NCBI GenBank assembly: GCA_021823305.1
Contig: JAKAOE010000002.1
Location: 1-14,399 of the forward strand
DNA: 14,399 bases
DNA from: Acidobacteriota bacterium
GTDB lineage: Bacteria; Acidobacteriota; Terriglobia; Terriglobales; SCQP01
Direction of reading: 5' to 3'
Below the pieces are notes generated by a model. The model searched no databases and was not told the DNA's origin. It saw only the letters and a program-made list of their open reading frames with translations. Made by a program: the position numbers and the translations under genes. Positions 13,544 through 14,399 of this stretch are shown here, in pieces (position 1 is the first letter of the stretch; the number at the start of each line of letters is the position of its first letter).

Positions 13544-14399
13544 TCTCCCCCTCGTTGAGGCTCCGCAGGCGCTCGACGCCGAAGCGCTCGCAGGTGAAGC
13601 TGCCCATCACCGAACCGAAGACCACGGCGCGGCGCAGGGTGGCGTCGTCCCAGCGGTTCTGCTGGGCAAGGTAGCCGAAGACGCCGCCGGCGAAGGCGTC
13701 GCCGGCGCCGGTGGGGTCAATCACCTCTTCCAGCGGGTAGGCCGGGACGCCGAAGGTCTGCGTGGCGCTGTAGAGCGTGGCGCCGTGCTCGCCGCGTTTG
13801 ATGATCACCGCCGCCGGACCCTGCGCCAGGATGGCGCGCGCGGCGCGGTAGAGGTTCGACTCGCCGGTCAGCAAATGCGCCTCGCTGTCGTTGATGCTGA
13901 GCACGTGCAGGCGCGACAGGAAGTGCCGCACCGCATCCGGCCGGCCGGTGATCCAGAAGTTCATGGTGTCGCCGCCCACCAGCCGGGCGCGCGGACCCAA
14001 CTTGTCGCGCACCTGGCTCTGCAGCTCGGGCGCGATGTTGCCCAGGAAGAGGACGTCCGAGTCGTGATACTCCGCCGGCAGCTTGGGGTCGAAGTTTTCG
14101 AACACGTTGAGCTCGGTCCTCAGCGTGTGCCGCACGTTGGGGTCGGCCTCGTACTCGCCCGCCCAGAAGAAGGATTTGCCCGGCGCCCGCTCGAGCCCGC
14201 GCGTGTCAATCCCGCGGTCGGTGAGCACCGCCTCGTCCTCGGCGCTGAAGTCGTCGCCCACCACGGCCACCAGCCGTACCGGAGCGAAGAAGGAAGCGGC
14301 CAGGGCAAAGTAGGTTCCCGAGCCGCCGAGCACGCGCGGGGCGCGGCCTTGCGGCGTGGTGATGTCGTCGTAGGCGACGGAGCCGACTACCAATAGAGC
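13494..14399 (-). CDS. PfkB-family carbohydrate kinase (5' end outside the window)
   Basis: 301 codons are visible, and the reading frame is open to the window edge. The first residues read A-L-L-V-V-G-S-V-A-Y-D, so only a few N-terminal residues should be missing; TTG 14393 is probably an internal leucine. The protein has the ribokinase fold: GGSGTYFALAASFF near the N-terminus (sugar-binding region), and the PfkB signature DPTGAGDAFAGGVFGYLA. In that signature D232 (counting from the TTG) is the catalytic base and GAG forms the anion hole. It phosphorylates a sugar or nucleoside with ATP in the cytoplasm; the substrate cannot be read from the sequence. MNFWITGR and LSINDSEAHLLTG are typical of a PfkB subgroup seen often in Acidobacteriota. 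Its 3' end overlaps or abuts the glycosyltransferase gene, and it is the first visible gene of the operon. No promoter is in the window. Confidence 0.93.
   Translation of the reverse strand, partial: ALLVVGSVAYDDITTPQGRAPRVLGGSGTYFALAASFFAPVRLVAVVGDDFSAEDEAVLTDRGIDTRGLERAPGKSFFWAGEYEADPNVRHTLRTELNVFENFDPKLPAEYHDSDVLFLGNIAPELQSQVRDKLGPRARLVGGDTMNFWITGRPDAVRHFLSRLHVLSINDSEAHLLTGESNLYRAARAILAQGPAAVIIKRGEHGATLYSATQTFGVPAYPLEEVIDPTGAGDAFAGGVFGYLAQQNRWDDATLRRAVVFGSVMGSFTCERFGVERLRSLNEGEIAARYREFVALTRFDE

Noticed and set aside
1..14399. CRISPR array, tRNA or rRNA genes, transposase or integrase genes
   Set aside because: Reading both strands, no regularly spaced repeats, no cloverleaf or rRNA-like segments and no transposase-like or recombinase-like protein were found, so the insertion idea for the 3.5-6.5 kb module rests on gene order and composition only.

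Overview
The window looks like a piece of a high-GC, diderm, Gram-negative chromosome, most probably from an acidobacterium. The evidence is a large Oar-like TonB receptor with an N-terminal carboxypeptidase-regulatory domain, a long secreted Asp-box (VPS10/BNR) propeller protein, a TolC remnant and a diaminopimelate-epimerase homologue, in a style familiar from Acidobacteriota. This placement is inference; there is no rRNA or tRNA in the window.

Layout from left to right. (1) At the left edge, on the minus strand, are the first 16 codons of a gene that continues outside the window, preceded by a clear Shine-Dalgarno. It lies 22 nt downstream of a 1090-residue secreted Asp-box propeller protein (73-3345, minus). 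(2) A small accessory module occupies about 3.5-6.5 kb. It holds an unrecognised 808-residue protein with a zinc ribbon and a C-terminal PD-(D/E)XK nuclease motif (3498-5924, minus). Divergent from it across 74 nt is a HicB antitoxin gene overlapping a frameshifted HicA toxin gene (5999-6493, plus). (3) A 1017-residue TonB-dependent outer-membrane receptor follows (6505-9558, minus). (4) Next is a collapsed efflux locus (9674-10417, plus): the N-terminal part of a TolC-type protein runs, through two frame changes, into the C-terminal end of an RND periplasmic adaptor. (5) A tightly packed minus-strand operon is transcribed leftward from the right edge: PfkB sugar kinase (5' end cut by the window), GT-C membrane glycosyltransferase, DapF homologue, PlsC acyltransferase. 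Its junctions overlap or nearly overlap.

The two most interesting items are the 808-residue nuclease-like protein beside the HicBA remnant, a candidate undescribed defence protein, and the DapF homologue. In the latter, both positions that carry the catalytic cysteines in known diaminopimelate epimerases are serine, although the substrate-binding residues are kept. The tolC-adaptor fusion scar and the broken hicA show that the accessory parts of the window are decaying.

The secreted propeller protein and the TonB receptor may once have been closer neighbours on the same strand, with the HicBA/nuclease module between them as a later arrival. This is inferred from gene order and from a base composition that looks less GC-rich in the nuclease gene; it was not computed.
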